A stretch of 64,000 bases of DNA, from positions 1-64,000 of the forward strand of contig NZ_JAVDSL010000002.1 in the NCBI RefSeq assembly GCF_031455295.1, given 5' to 3'. Below are positions 16,670 through 26,556 of the stretch, piece by piece. The notes beneath the pieces were generated by a model. The model saw nothing but the letters and a program-made list of their open reading frames with translations, made no database searches and had not been told where the DNA came from. Within the stretch, counting starts at the first letter, position 1. Every line of letters starts with the position of its first letter. The stretch is from Leifsonia sp. 1010 (GTDB lineage: Bacteria; Actinomycetota; Actinomycetes; Actinomycetales; Microbacteriaceae). Position numbers and translations under genes: made by a program.

Positions 16670-18736
16670 GTGATCCCGCGCCGATTGTCCCTGTCCATCC
16701 TCTCCGCGATTACAGCGCTGGCCTTTTCAGCGGGAGCGATCGCGGCAGCGCCCGCGCATCCCGCCGCCGCGCCGGCGACGTACAGCAACCCGCTGCCCCT
16801 CGACCTGGGCGGCGGGAAGCTCGCCGAGCAGTGCGCCGACCCGGACGTCATCCGCTCGGAGGATCCGGCCGATCCGGCGTGGTACCTGTACTGCACGCGC
16901 GACGTCATCGACTCGTCGCTGCGCAACCCCGACGGCTCGCTCGTCTTCTCAAGCATCCCGACCTACCGCTCCACCGATCTCGTGCACTGGTCGTTCGTCG
17001 GCGAAGCGCTGCCCACGAAGCCCGCCTGGATCGGCGACGGCGACATGTGGGCGCCCGACGTCGCGTACGTCGACGGCCACTATCTGCTGTACTACACGGC
17101 GACGAACACCGTGGCGCCCGGCGGCGGCTCGGCGATCGGTGTCGCAACCAGCGACAGCCCCGCCGGGCCCTGGGTCGACTCGGGCGGTGCGGTGGTGGAG
17201 CCGATGCCGGCGCCGGGGAGCGCGGACCCCGCCGACCGGAGGTGGGTGTTCGACCCGGAGTTGATCACTGTCGCGGGCGAGCACTACCTGTACTTCGGCA
17301 GCTACTACGGCGGACTCTCGGTGCGGAAGCTCTCGGCCGACGGTCTGCACTCGGACCCGGCCAGCCAGGTGCAGGTCGCCATCCCGAATCGGTACGAGGG
17401 TACTCACGTCATCGAGCACGACGGCTGGTTCTACCTGCTCGGCTCGGCGACCAACTGCTGCTCGGGGCCGCTGACGGGATACGGCGTGTTCGCGGGACGC
17501 TCGACGTCGCCGACCGGTCCGTTCGAGGACCGGACCGGCGCACTGCTGCTCGACCCGCGCGTCGGCGGCACTCCGGTGCTGCACCAGAACGGCAACCGCT
17601 GGATCGGTACCGGCCACGTCACGAGCGCGGTCGATGCGACCGGCCAGCGCTGGATGCTGTACCACGCGGTCGACCGCACCGACCCGTACGTCGCGGGCGG
17701 TGGCACGTACACCAAACGTCCGGTGCTGATGGATGCGCTCGACTGGAAGGACGGCTGGCCGGTGGTGCGGGGCGGGGCGGGGCCGTCGGACTCCCCGCAG
17801 CCCGCCCCGGTGGTGACGGCGGGTGATCCGGCGGCGTACGCGCCGACGTTCGTCGCGCCGCCCAGCCGCGGAACGCTGCTTCCCGCGTACTCGGACGAGT
17901 TCGACGGCGCGGAGATGGACCCTGCTTGGACGTGGGAACGCGATCCCGGCGCGACGACACGATCCCTCTCCGGGGGTGCGCTGCACTGGGACACCCAGGC
18001 GGCCGATCTGGGCCCCGACGCGGGAGCCGCCGGACTTCCCCTCCGGGCTCTCCCGAGCGGTGACTACGTCGTCGAGACGCGGGTGTCGAGCACCGTGCCG
18101 AGCGAGGGATGCTGCCAGAACTACGCGCAGGGCGGCCTGGTCATCCACGAGGACGACGCCGACTTCGTAAAACTCTCGGTCACCTCCATCTGGGAGACCC
18201 GGCAGACCGAGTTCGGCAAGCGCGAGACGGCGGAAGGCCCGGGGTATCCCACGTACGGAAACGCCGTCGGCGGACCGGTGGCGGAGGCGACCGTTCTGCG
18301 GCTGAGCAGAACGCACACCGCGACGGAGAACGTCTACACCGCATCCACCAGCGCGGACGACGGCGCGACGTGGGATGAGGCGGGCGCCTGGACGACACCG
18401 CTGCAGGCGACGCCGCCCCGGTTGGGACTTGTGTCAATGGCGGCGGGAGGGTTCACGACGACGTTCGACTACGTGCGGGTGTACGGAGGGGTCGCCGCGC
18501 CCGGGACGGGAGAACCCGGCGGCGGGGGAGGCACGACGGATTCGGCGGCGCTGAACCCGACCACGGAACTCGCCGCGAGCGGTTCGACCGCGGACGCCTG
18601 GGTCGCGGGACTCGCGGCGCTGCTCGTCGCCGCCGGCGTCGTGGTGCGGATCAGCGGTGCTCGGGGTCCGCTCCCGGCCGGACCTTCGCGTCGTCGCGGA
18701 CGTCGATCCGGCGGCGGCCCTCCGAGCCCTCGCTGA
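16670..18736 (+). CDS. Secreted, probably wall-anchored GH43 glycoside hydrolase
   Basis: An exported five-blade beta-propeller enzyme, most likely an arabinofuranosidase, arabinanase or xylosidase acting on plant polysaccharide. Signal peptide: about residues 1-34. Catalytic residues of the family are visible: Asp57 (CADPDVI, base), Asp195 (FDPELI, pKa modulator) and Glu243 (NRYEGTHV, acid). A C-terminal beta-sandwich domain spans about 405-610. The tail has a Gly/Thr linker, LAASG (634-638), a hydrophobic segment (about 643-660) and an Arg-rich end, resembling a sortase anchor with Ser in place of Thr. GTG 16670 follows AAGGAG at six bases. An operator overlaps the promoter. Confidence 0.9.
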   Translation: MIPRRLSLSILSAITALAFSAGAIAAAPAHPAAAPATYSNPLPLDLGGGKLAEQCADPDVIRSEDPADPAWYLYCTRDVIDSSLRNPDGSLVFSSIPTYRSTDLVHWSFVGEALPTKPAWIGDGDMWAPDVAYVDGHYLLYYTATNTVAPGGGSAIGVATSDSPAGPWVDSGGAVVEPMPAPGSADPADRRWVFDPELITVAGEHYLYFGSYYGGLSVRKLSADGLHSDPASQVQVAIPNRYEGTHVIEHDGWFYLLGSATNCCSGPLTGYGVFAGRSTSPTGPFEDRTGALLLDPRVGGTPVLHQNGNRWIGTGHVTSAVDATGQRWMLYHAVDRTDPYVAGGGTYTKRPVLMDALDWKDGWPVVRGGAGPSDSPQPAPVVTAGDPAAYAPTFVAPPSRGTLLPAYSDEFDGAEMDPAWTWERDPGATTRSLSGGALHWDTQAADLGPDAGAAGLPLRALPSGDYVVETRVSSTVPSEGCCQNYAQGGLVIHEDDADFVKLSVTSIWETRQTEFGKRETAEGPGYPTYGNAVGGPVAEATVLRLSRTHTATENVYTASTSADDGATWDEAGAWTTPLQATPPRLGLVSMAAGGFTTTFDYVRVYGGVAAPGTGEPGGGGGTTDSAALNPTTELAASGSTADAWVAGLAALLVAAGVVVRISGARGPLPAGPSRRRGRRSGGGPPSPR

Positions 18737-18818
18737 CCTCGATCCGCGGGTCGGCGTCGCTCTCGTCGGCGGAGGGGGCGGTGGTCAGCTGGTCGGCGCG
18801 GTCGTCTCGGTGGCTCAT
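18651..18818 (-). CDS. Possible 55-aa hydrophilic protein
   Basis: A short, highly charged frame (Asp/Arg-rich, ending VRPGADPEHR) overlapping the 3' end of the GH43 gene by 86 bases on the other strand. GGGAGAG lies about eight bases before the ATG. Composition is plausible for a disordered actinobacterial small protein, but it may be chance. No family recognised. Confidence 0.3.
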   Translation of the reverse strand: MSHRDDRADQLTTAPSADESDADPRIEVSEGSEGRRRIDVRDDAKVRPGADPEHR

Positions 18819-18880
18819 GCCACGACTCTCCCGCGCCCACCGCATCCCGGCAAGGGCTCTGCCTCCCCGTCGCCCCGCAC

Positions 18881-18935
18881 GATTTGCGCCAAATCATCGT
18901 TATGGCGCTCACATGACCGAGATTTGCGCCAAATC
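18881..18935. repeat. Paired GATTTGCGCCAAATC palindromes (copy 2)
   Basis: Copies at 18881-18895 and 18921-18935, again spaced 40 bases start to start and flanking a TTATGGCG..CATGACC core. It sits next to the palindrome at 18966, between the GH43 gene and convergent ltrA. Confidence 0.75.
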
Positions 18936-18965
18936 TCCGGCAGCCCCACCCTCGGTAGGCGCGGG

Positions 18966-19018
18966 ATTCGTGCCGAATGTGCGTTATGGCGGCGCCATAA
19001 CGCACATTCGGCACGAAT
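18966..19018. repeat. Perfect 53-base palindrome with ATTCGTGCCGAAT arms
   Basis: A 25-base arm, GGC centre and 25-base complementary arm. Each arm contains the smaller palindrome ATTCG-TGC-CGAAT next to GCGTTATGGC. It ends nine bases before the ltrA stop and could end transcription from both sides. A related element is at 50374. Confidence 0.8.
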
Positions 19019-19027
19019 GTGGGGAGG

Positions 19028-20248
19028 TCAGTCGTGGGGTGCGGGAGGCGCGGGCGCGGAGGAAGTGACGGCACCGCGGCGCGCCGCGACGGCCCGGTCG
19101 AACAGGGTGACCGCGACGAGCGCCGCCGCGACCAGCGCGATCCCGATGGTGACGCCGACGAGTCCGATCACCGGCGACGCCAGTGGGAGGAGGAGCACGA
19201 GGGCGATCGCGACGAATGTCTTCACCGGCCGGATGACCACCTCCGATACCAGCGGAGCGTGCAGCACGTAGAGCATGAAGAGGAACACCGCGACCGGAAC
19301 GGCCATCGCGTACTCCACCGCCGTGTTCGACGCCTCCGAGTGCGCGGCGCCCGCCTGCACCGCCACCTCCAGCCCGGCCCCCAACGCTGCCAGCGACGCG
19401 AACACGAAGTAGTGTCCGTACCCCCAATAGAACGACCGATTGCGTCGTGACCGCAGTCCCTCGGCGGCCGGCTCCAGGAAGTACAGCCACCACAGGGCGA
19501 ACAGCAGCACCAGACCGGCCACCGCGATACACACCAGAGCAGCGCTGAATCCGGACTGGGCGAGCGCGTTCTGCACACCGATGGCCGACGCCGACACCGA
19601 TTCGCCGAGCACGATGATCGTGAACAGCCCGTAGCGCTCCGCGATGTGGTGAGGATGCCAGCTCGTCATCCCGGGCCGCTCCGCCCACAGCGGCACCGCC
19701 AGTTCGAGCAGCGCGCCGAGAACGAAGGTCGCGACGGCGATCTGCGTCGGCAGGAACCCCCACGCCACCCACAGCACCTGGACCGCCGAGACGCCGACGG
19801 CATACCGGATCGCCGTCTTGCGCCCCTCCGGGTACTCGATCGCCGCGCGCACCCACTGCCCGACGAGGGCGAACCGCATGATCAGGTAGCCGACGATGAT
19901 CGCCGTGAAGTTCTCGTGGTCGAACGCAGCGGGGACGCCGGCCGCGAGCACCAGCACTCCGCCCATCTGCACGAGGGTCATCAGCCGGTAGGGCACGTCG
20001 TCGGTGTCGTAGGCCGAAGCGAACCAGGTGAAATTCATCCACGCCCACCAGATGGCGAAGAACACCATGAGGTAGAGGGGCAGGTGGTCGAGGATGGTCC
20101 CCTCCTCGCCGGCATGCGCCAGCTGCCCCGCCACCTGCGCGATCGCGACGACGAAGGTCAGGTCGAAGAGCAGTTCGAGCGGGCTCGACACCCTGTGGCG
20201 CTCGTCGGTGGAGCGGCCGGTCATCCGGATGCGGAACGCGCTGGTCAT
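19028..20248 (-). CDS. ltrA: LtrA family membrane protein (low temperature requirement A)
   Basis: A polytopic membrane protein of 406 residues with about 10-12 hydrophobic helices. Diagnostic stretches are SPLELLFDLTFVVAIAQVAG near the N-terminus, FTIIVLGESVSASA and HHIAERYGLF in the centre. LtrA proteins were named from a cold-growth defect in Listeria; the biochemical role is unknown. ATG 20248 is preferred over the ATG at 20260 because TATGCT ends seven bases upstream. It is divergent from the vanZ-like gene with only 18 bases between starts, so the two promoters overlap. Confidence 0.9.
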   Translation of the reverse strand: MTSAFRIRMTGRSTDERHRVSSPLELLFDLTFVVAIAQVAGQLAHAGEEGTILDHLPLYLMVFFAIWWAWMNFTWFASAYDTDDVPYRLMTLVQMGGVLVLAAGVPAAFDHENFTAIIVGYLIMRFALVGQWVRAAIEYPEGRKTAIRYAVGVSAVQVLWVAWGFLPTQIAVATFVLGALLELAVPLWAERPGMTSWHPHHIAERYGLFTIIVLGESVSASAIGVQNALAQSGFSAALVCIAVAGLVLLFALWWLYFLEPAAEGLRSRRNRSFYWGYGHYFVFASLAALGAGLEVAVQAGAAHSEASNTAVEYAMAVPVAVFLFMLYVLHAPLVSEVVIRPVKTFVAIALVLLLPLASPVIGLVGVTIGIALVAAALVAVTLFDRAVAARRGAVTSSAPAPPAPHD

Positions 20249-20255
20249 GTGCGCC

Positions 20256-20261
20256 AGCATA
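20256..20261 (-). promoter_or_regulatory. Leaderless -10 box of ltrA
   Basis: TATGCT on the minus strand, seven bases, then ATG 20248. The complementary bases double as CAGCAT, six bases before the divergent ATG at 20267. Confidence 0.45.
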
Positions 20262-20266
20262 GGAGG

Positions 20267-20701
20267 ATGCGCCGCCGTCCCGTGCTCTCCGCCGTCACCG
20301 TCGCCTACCTGGCGGTCGTCGCGTGGATCACGTTGAACCCGGCACCCGGCAATCCGGCGGGCAATCCGCTTCTGCGGTCGCTGCTGCGCTTCGTGTCGGC
20401 GGTTCCCGGCTTCGGCTGGGTGGACTATGCGGTGGCCGAGTTCTCGGCCAACGTGCTCATGTTCGTGCCGATGGGCCTGCTGTTCACGCTGCTGCTCGGC
20501 CGCTGGCGCTGGTGGCTCGCGGTCACGATCGGCGTTGTCGCGACGCTGGTGATCGAGTTCGTCCAGCTGTTCCTGCCGGCGCGCTTCAGCGACCCGAGCG
20601 ATCTGCTCGCGAACACGCTCGGCACGCTCATGGGCGTCGGGATCGCGTTCCTCCTTCCCACGCGCCGAGGCGGTCGTAGGGTGGCCGCGTGGAGACGGTG
20701 A
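20267..20701 (+). CDS. VanZ-like membrane protein
   Basis: A 144-residue membrane protein with about four hydrophobic helices and the VanZ core: AEFSANVLMFVPMGLLF, then IEFVQLFLPARFSDPSDLLANTLGTLMG, where charged Glu, Asp and Asn are conserved. VanZ itself gives low-level teicoplanin resistance, but chromosomal relatives have unknown roles. No van genes are nearby. GGAGG touches the ATG with no gap. The gene overlaps the next by 13 bases, suggesting coupling. Confidence 0.82.
   Translation: MRRRPVLSAVTVAYLAVVAWITLNPAPGNPAGNPLLRSLLRFVSAVPGFGWVDYAVAEFSANVLMFVPMGLLFTLLLGRWRWWLAVTIGVVATLVIEFVQLFLPARFSDPSDLLANTLGTLMGVGIAFLLPTRRGGRRVAAWRR
20677..20682 (+). promoter_or_regulatory. Leaderless -10 box of the fructosamine kinase
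   Basis: TAGGGT, six bases, then GTG 20689, inside the end of the vanZ-like gene. Confidence 0.4.
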
Positions 20702-21456
20702 CGAAGGAGCGGGCGGACGCCCCCGACGGGTTCTTCGAGGCGGAGGCCGCCGGCCTCCGCTGGCTCGGCGAACCGCAGGCGGACGGGGGAGCGCGCGTGG
20801 TGCGGGTCTCGGCCGTGAGCCGCGGACGGATCGAGCTGGAGCGCATCCGCGAGACGCGTCCGACGGGGGAGGCCGCCCGGGCGTTCGGCGCCGCGCTCGC
20901 GCTGACGCACGCGGCCGGGGCTGTGGCGTTCGGTGCGCCACCGGACGGCTGGGACGGCCCGCTGTTCATCGGCAAGCGCCCGCTCCCCATCGCGCACGAG
21001 GCCGGCTGGGGCCGGTTCTACGCGCGCGACCGCGTGCGGCCGTACCTGGAGATCGCGGTGGATGCCGGGAGCGTCACCACGGATCAGCTGGCGGTGATCC
21101 GTGCGGCCGTCGAGCGCGTGGAGTCGGGGGAGTTCGACGACGAGGAGCCGCCTGCGCGCATCCACGGCGACCTGTGGAACGGCAACCTGCTCTGGGACGC
21201 GCGCGGCGGCGTGCTGATCGACCCGGCCGCGCACGGCGGCCACCGCGAGACCGACCTCGCGATGCTCGAGCTCTTCGGCGCACCGCACCTCGACGACATC
21301 GTCGCCGGCTACGACGCCGCCCGGCCGCTGCGTGCGGGCTGGCGGGACCGCATCCCGCTGCACCAGCTCCACCCGCTCGCCGTGCACGCCGCCGGCTACG
21401 GGCCGTCCTACGGCCGGGCGCTCACCGACGCCGCGCGCGCGACCCTCGCGCTCTGA
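20689..21456 (+). CDS. Fructosamine/ketosamine-3-kinase family protein
   Basis: A 255-residue kinase of the APH fold that phosphorylates C3 of sugar amines on glycated proteins or small amines so that they fall off, a protein repair role. Catalytic motifs are intact: IHGDLWNGNLLW (Asp base and Asn) and VLIDPAAHGGHRETDLAML (metal-binding Asp). The GTG start overlaps the vanZ-like gene by 13 bases and has TAGGGT six bases upstream. It ends 12 bases from the convergent membrane protein gene. Confidence 0.92.
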   Translation: METVTKERADAPDGFFEAEAAGLRWLGEPQADGGARVVRVSAVSRGRIELERIRETRPTGEAARAFGAALALTHAAGAVAFGAPPDGWDGPLFIGKRPLPIAHEAGWGRFYARDRVRPYLEIAVDAGSVTTDQLAVIRAAVERVESGEFDDEEPPARIHGDLWNGNLLWDARGGVLIDPAAHGGHRETDLAMLELFGAPHLDDIVAGYDAARPLRAGWRDRIPLHQLHPLAVHAAGYGPSYGRALTDAARATLAL

Positions 21457-21468
21457 GCAGCACCCGGA

Positions 21469-21948
21469 TCAGGAGGCGGGCGTCACCGTCAGGTCGACGG
21501 AGGCGAAGGGGAACGGGAAGACGTACGTCGCGCTGCCGTTCCACGACTCCAGCGGGATCAGGCCGAACCACACGACGCCGATCAGCAGGCTGACCCCGGC
21601 GATCGCGGTGCCGACGAGCGCAGCGCGATCGAGGATGCGGAGGGCGTCCGCCTCGGTGCGAGCACGCCGCAGCACGCGCCCGATCGCCACGAACACCACG
21701 AAGGCGAGTGCCGCGAACACGAACGGGCTCGGGTGGAGCTGAAGGCTGACGCAGCTGTCGGCCGCCGGTCCTGCGCCCGGGCAGAAGGCGCGGGTGCCGT
21801 TCGACAGGAAGCCATAGCCGACGGCGACGAGCGCGGTCGCACTGATCAGCCGCCGCACCCGGATGAGGATCGCCGCGCCGGGAACGGCGGGCAGCAGCGC
21901 ATCCCGCGAAAGAGTCGACGCGTGCGCCGACCGTGGTGTCTCGCCCAT
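21469..21948 (-). CDS. Hypothetical membrane protein, 159 aa
   Basis: A membrane protein with about three to four hydrophobic segments (LISATALVAVGYGFL, FVFAALAFVVFVAIGRVL, AALVGTAIAGVSLLIGVVWFGLI). A loop between the first two carries two cysteines (FCPGAGPAADSC) and would face outside, so a disulfide is possible. ATG 21948 has GGGGGAT at suitable spacing. No family recognised. Confidence 0.75.
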   Translation of the reverse strand: MGETPRSAHASTLSRDALLPAVPGAAILIRVRRLISATALVAVGYGFLSNGTRAFCPGAGPAADSCVSLQLHPSPFVFAALAFVVFVAIGRVLRRARTEADALRILDRAALVGTAIAGVSLLIGVVWFGLIPLESWNGSATYVFPFPFASVDLTVTPAS

Positions 21949-22011
21949 CGGAATCCCCCTCGTCCCGGCTCGCTGACGGCCTCCGTCCATCCTGGCACGG
22001 GCTGCGACTGA

Positions 22012-22017
22012 TAGGAT
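22012..22017 (+). promoter_or_regulatory. Probable pnp promoter -10
   Basis: TAGGAT (22012-22017) within the 344-base gap before pnp; a start near 22024 gives a leader of about 270 bases. No clear -35. Confidence 0.4.
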
Positions 22018-22044
22018 GCTGGTGGTCGGCCGAGCGCCGTCCAT

Positions 22045-22110
22045 CCAACTCAATACCGAGAAGGAACCCGGAGCAGGCTGGCAGAAGCTGGTCCTCGGTG
22101 GTGGTATCCG
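22045..22110 (+). ncRNA. Structured pnp leader, probable Actino-pnp motif
   Basis: ACCGAG (22055-22060) pairs with CTCGGT (22094-22099), and TACC (22054-22057) can pair with GGTA (22103-22106), enclosing inner GC-rich hairpins. Position in a long pnp leader and this fold match the Actino-pnp RNA known from actinobacterial exoribonuclease genes. It may serve as a processing target for autoregulation. The rest of the gap (to 22292) has more weak hairpins but no gene. Confidence 0.55.
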
Positions 22111-22292
22111 GATGCGGTGGCAGCGAGAGCGGCCCGCAACCGTGTATTTCTACTGATGGCCAGACGGGCTCAGCCCACGCGATCCGCATGGGATGCCGCG
22201 TACACACGACGTGTCGAACTGCCTGTTCCTGCTCCTTGAATGACAGTCGCGTCCACACGGGACAGCGACGTTAAACAAAGGAGACAGACCTC

Positions 22293-24581
<2,289 letters not shown>

Positions 24582-24596
24582 GCTCTCGCACCTCAC

Positions 24597-24631
24597 CGAA
24601 GGCCGCGTCGACTCTGTCGGCGCGGCCTTCG
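24597..24631 (+). terminator. pnp terminator
   Basis: CGAAGGCCGCG (24597-24607) pairs perfectly with CGCGGCCTTCG (24621-24631), 16 bases after the pnp stop. Confidence 0.75.
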
Positions 24632-24653
24632 TGCGTCCCCGGCCCGGCGCCCA

Positions 24654-24723
24654 CGCCATCCGTTCCTGAGTTTTTCGGCCCGGATGCGGCGTGTCGGCCC
24701 GAAAAACTCAGGAGCTGATGGCG
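24654..24723. repeat. CCTGAGTTTTTCGG inverted repeat (copy 1)
   Basis: CCTGAGTTTTTCGG (24665-24678) and its complement (24699-24712), extended by CGCCATC / GATGGCG at the ends. It lies between pnp and the convergent Lrp gene. Near-identical arms occur at 40352 and 47974. Confidence 0.8.
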
Positions 24724-24731
24724 TGTGTGGG

Positions 24732-25196
24732 TCAGGCGTCGCGCGTGAGGAGGGGGCGGAGGCGGTAGGGGATGAGCTCGCCCATGTCGAGGGATGTCTC
24801 GGCGCGGTCGACGCCGTCCGTCGACTGGATGATGCCGGTGATGCGGAAGAGGTCCTCCGCGTCGACGCACACGACGCGCAGCAGCAGGTCGGACGGGCCG
24901 GACAGCCCGTGCGCCTGCACGATCTCGGGGATGGCCGCGAGACTCTCGACGACTGCCGCCAGCCGCTGCTGCCGCACGTGCACATTGACGAAGGCGGCCA
25001 GAGGGTAGCCGGCGACGCGGGCGGAGATGCGCCGCTCGAACGACAGGAACGCTCCGCTGCGCTCCAGCTCGGCGACCCGCGCCTGGACCGTGTTGCGGCT
25101 CAGGCCGAGACGATCGGCGAGGGACACATTGGTCGAGCGGGGGTCATCCGCAAGGGCCAGCAGGATGCGGCGGTCGGTGCTGTCGAAGCTGCGCAT
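24732..25196 (-). CDS. Lrp/AsnC family regulator, BkdR-like by context
   Basis: A 154-residue regulator with an N-terminal helix-turn-helix (about 5-50, STDRRILLALADDPRSTNVSLADRLGLSRNTVQARVAELERSG) and a C-terminal ligand-binding domain (AAFVNVHVRQQ to SLDMGELIPYRLRPLL). It is divergent from a branched-chain oxoacid dehydrogenase operon, the same arrangement as bkdR in Pseudomonas, so it probably senses branched-chain amino acids and controls that operon. TAGGTT seven bases before the ATG suggests a leaderless message. Specific ligand is an inference. Confidence 0.9.
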   Translation of the reverse strand: MRSFDSTDRRILLALADDPRSTNVSLADRLGLSRNTVQARVAELERSGAFLSFERRISARVAGYPLAAFVNVHVRQQRLAAVVESLAAIPEIVQAHGLSGPSDLLLRVVCVDAEDLFRITGIIQSTDGVDRAETSLDMGELIPYRLRPLLTRDA

Positions 25197-25203
25197 AGTG
25201 TGA

Positions 25204-25209
25204 AACCTA
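25204..25209 (-). promoter_or_regulatory. Leaderless -10 box of the Lrp-type regulator
   Basis: TAGGTT on the minus strand, seven bases, then ATG 25196. Confidence 0.45.
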
Positions 25210-25232
25210 GCAGTCGTCGACTCTGCCGGATA

Positions 25233-25291
25233 GTGCATCCTGCACGGTCGACACGCCGATGGTTGTGCGCGCTGATCGCGCAGCGTAGCCT
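25233..25291 (+). promoter_or_regulatory. Regulatory region of the oxoacid dehydrogenase operon
   Basis: Two palindromes, GTGCA-TCC-TGCAC (25233-25245) and TGCGCG-CTGAT-CGCGCA (25266-25282), lie upstream of a -10-like TAGCCT (25286-25291). They are candidate binding sites for the divergent Lrp protein. The predicted leader is about 85 bases. Confidence 0.4.
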
Positions 25292-25380
25292 TCCACCTAA
25301 TTCTGGCGAAGGGGCCGGAAGCCGGTCGTGCGCGCCACAAGCAGCGTCGGCCGGGCGCGAGAGTGAAGGTTGCGTGAACC

Positions 25381-26556
25381 GTGACGATCGACAATCAGCC
25401 CGCCACCCGTCGGGGCGGCTCCCACACGGACCTCGGTGCCATGGACGAGCTCCGGCTCGGCGGAGCCGGACTCGGTGATCTCGGCCTCGTACGCCTCCTC
25501 GATTCCGACGGCGTCCGTCACGAGGACGACCGCTACGACGCCTGGGTCTCCGACATCGGAACCGACCAGCTGCTCGCGCTCTACGAGGACATGCAGGTCA
25601 TCCGCCGCATCGACGCCGAGGCGACCGCGCTGCAGCGTCAGGGCGAGCTTGGGCTCTGGCCGCCGCTGCTCGGCCAGGAGGCCGCCCAGATCGGCTCCGG
25701 GCGCGCACTCCGCACCGACGACTTCGTCTTCTCCAGCTACCGCGAGCACGGCGTCGCCTACTGCCGCGGCGCCGGCCTGGTCGACCTGCTGCGCGTCTGG
25801 CGCGGCACGACCCAGAGCGGCTGGAACCCGTACGACATCAACATGGCCACCCCGCAGGTGATCATCGGCGCGCAGACCCTTCACGCGACCGGATACGCGC
25901 TCGGCATCCAAGCCGACGGCACCGACGCCGTGGCGGTCGCCTACTTCGGCGACGGCGCCACCAGCGAAGGGGATGTGAACGAAGCGCTGATCTTCGCGGC
26001 GACGTACGCGGCACCCGTGATCTTCTTCTGCCAGAACAACCAGTACGCGATCTCGGAGCCGGTGTCGCTGCAGGCGCAGCGTCCCATCGCCGACCGCGCT
26101 CCCGGCTTCGGCGTCCCGAGCGTCCGCGTCGACGGCAACGACGTGCTGGCCGTGCTCGCGGTGACGCGCGCGGCACTCGACCGTGCCCGTTCGGGCGGCG
26201 GCCCCACCTTCATCGAGGCGGTGACGTACCGGATGGGTCCGCACACGACCGCGGACGACCCGACCCGCTACCGCGACGCGTCGGAGCTCGACCTCTGGCG
26301 CGGCAAGGACCCGCTGGCCCGCGTGGAGGCGTACCTCGACGCGCAGGGAGCCCTCACCGACGACCGCCGAGCAGCGATCGCGGCGAAGGCCGACGCCGTC
26401 GCGGCCGAGATGCGCGCAGGCATCACCACCCTCGCCGACCCCGACCCGCTCACCGTCTTCGACAACGTGTACGCCGAGCCGCACACCGGCCTTGCCCGCC
26501 AGCGCGACCACTACTCGCGCTACCTGCGCACCTTCGTGGGGAGCGACGGACGATGA
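25381..26556 (+). CDS. Branched-chain 2-oxoacid dehydrogenase E1 alpha subunit
   Basis: The thiamine-diphosphate subunit that decarboxylates 2-oxoacids, with E1 beta, and passes the acyl group to lipoyl-E2. The ThDP motif starts at GDGATSEGD (190-198) and ends at QNN (218-220); SSYREHG (118-124) and the phosphorylation-loop region YRMGPHTTADDPTRYR are conserved. It could also be a pyruvate dehydrogenase E1 alpha, but the Lrp neighbour and E2 type favour branched-chain substrates. GTG 25381 gives 391 residues with an extended head; ATG 25441 is the alternative. It overlaps E1 beta by ATGA. Confidence 0.9.
   Translation: MTIDNQPATRRGGSHTDLGAMDELRLGGAGLGDLGLVRLLDSDGVRHEDDRYDAWVSDIGTDQLLALYEDMQVIRRIDAEATALQRQGELGLWPPLLGQEAAQIGSGRALRTDDFVFSSYREHGVAYCRGAGLVDLLRVWRGTTQSGWNPYDINMATPQVIIGAQTLHATGYALGIQADGTDAVAVAYFGDGATSEGDVNEALIFAATYAAPVIFFCQNNQYAISEPVSLQAQRPIADRAPGFGVPSVRVDGNDVLAVLAVTRAALDRARSGGGPTFIEAVTYRMGPHTTADDPTRYRDASELDLWRGKDPLARVEAYLDAQGALTDDRRAAIAAKADAVAAEMRAGITTLADPDPLTVFDNVYAEPHTGLARQRDHYSRYLRTFVGSDGR

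Noticed and set aside
16500-19020. CRISPR-like array from repeated short palindromes
   Set aside because: Only two copies per element with fixed non-unique spacers and no cas genes; these are paired palindromes, not repeat-spacer units.
20267-20701. Glycopeptide resistance locus based on the VanZ-like gene
   Set aside because: No vanHAX or regulatory genes nearby; chromosomal VanZ-like proteins are common.
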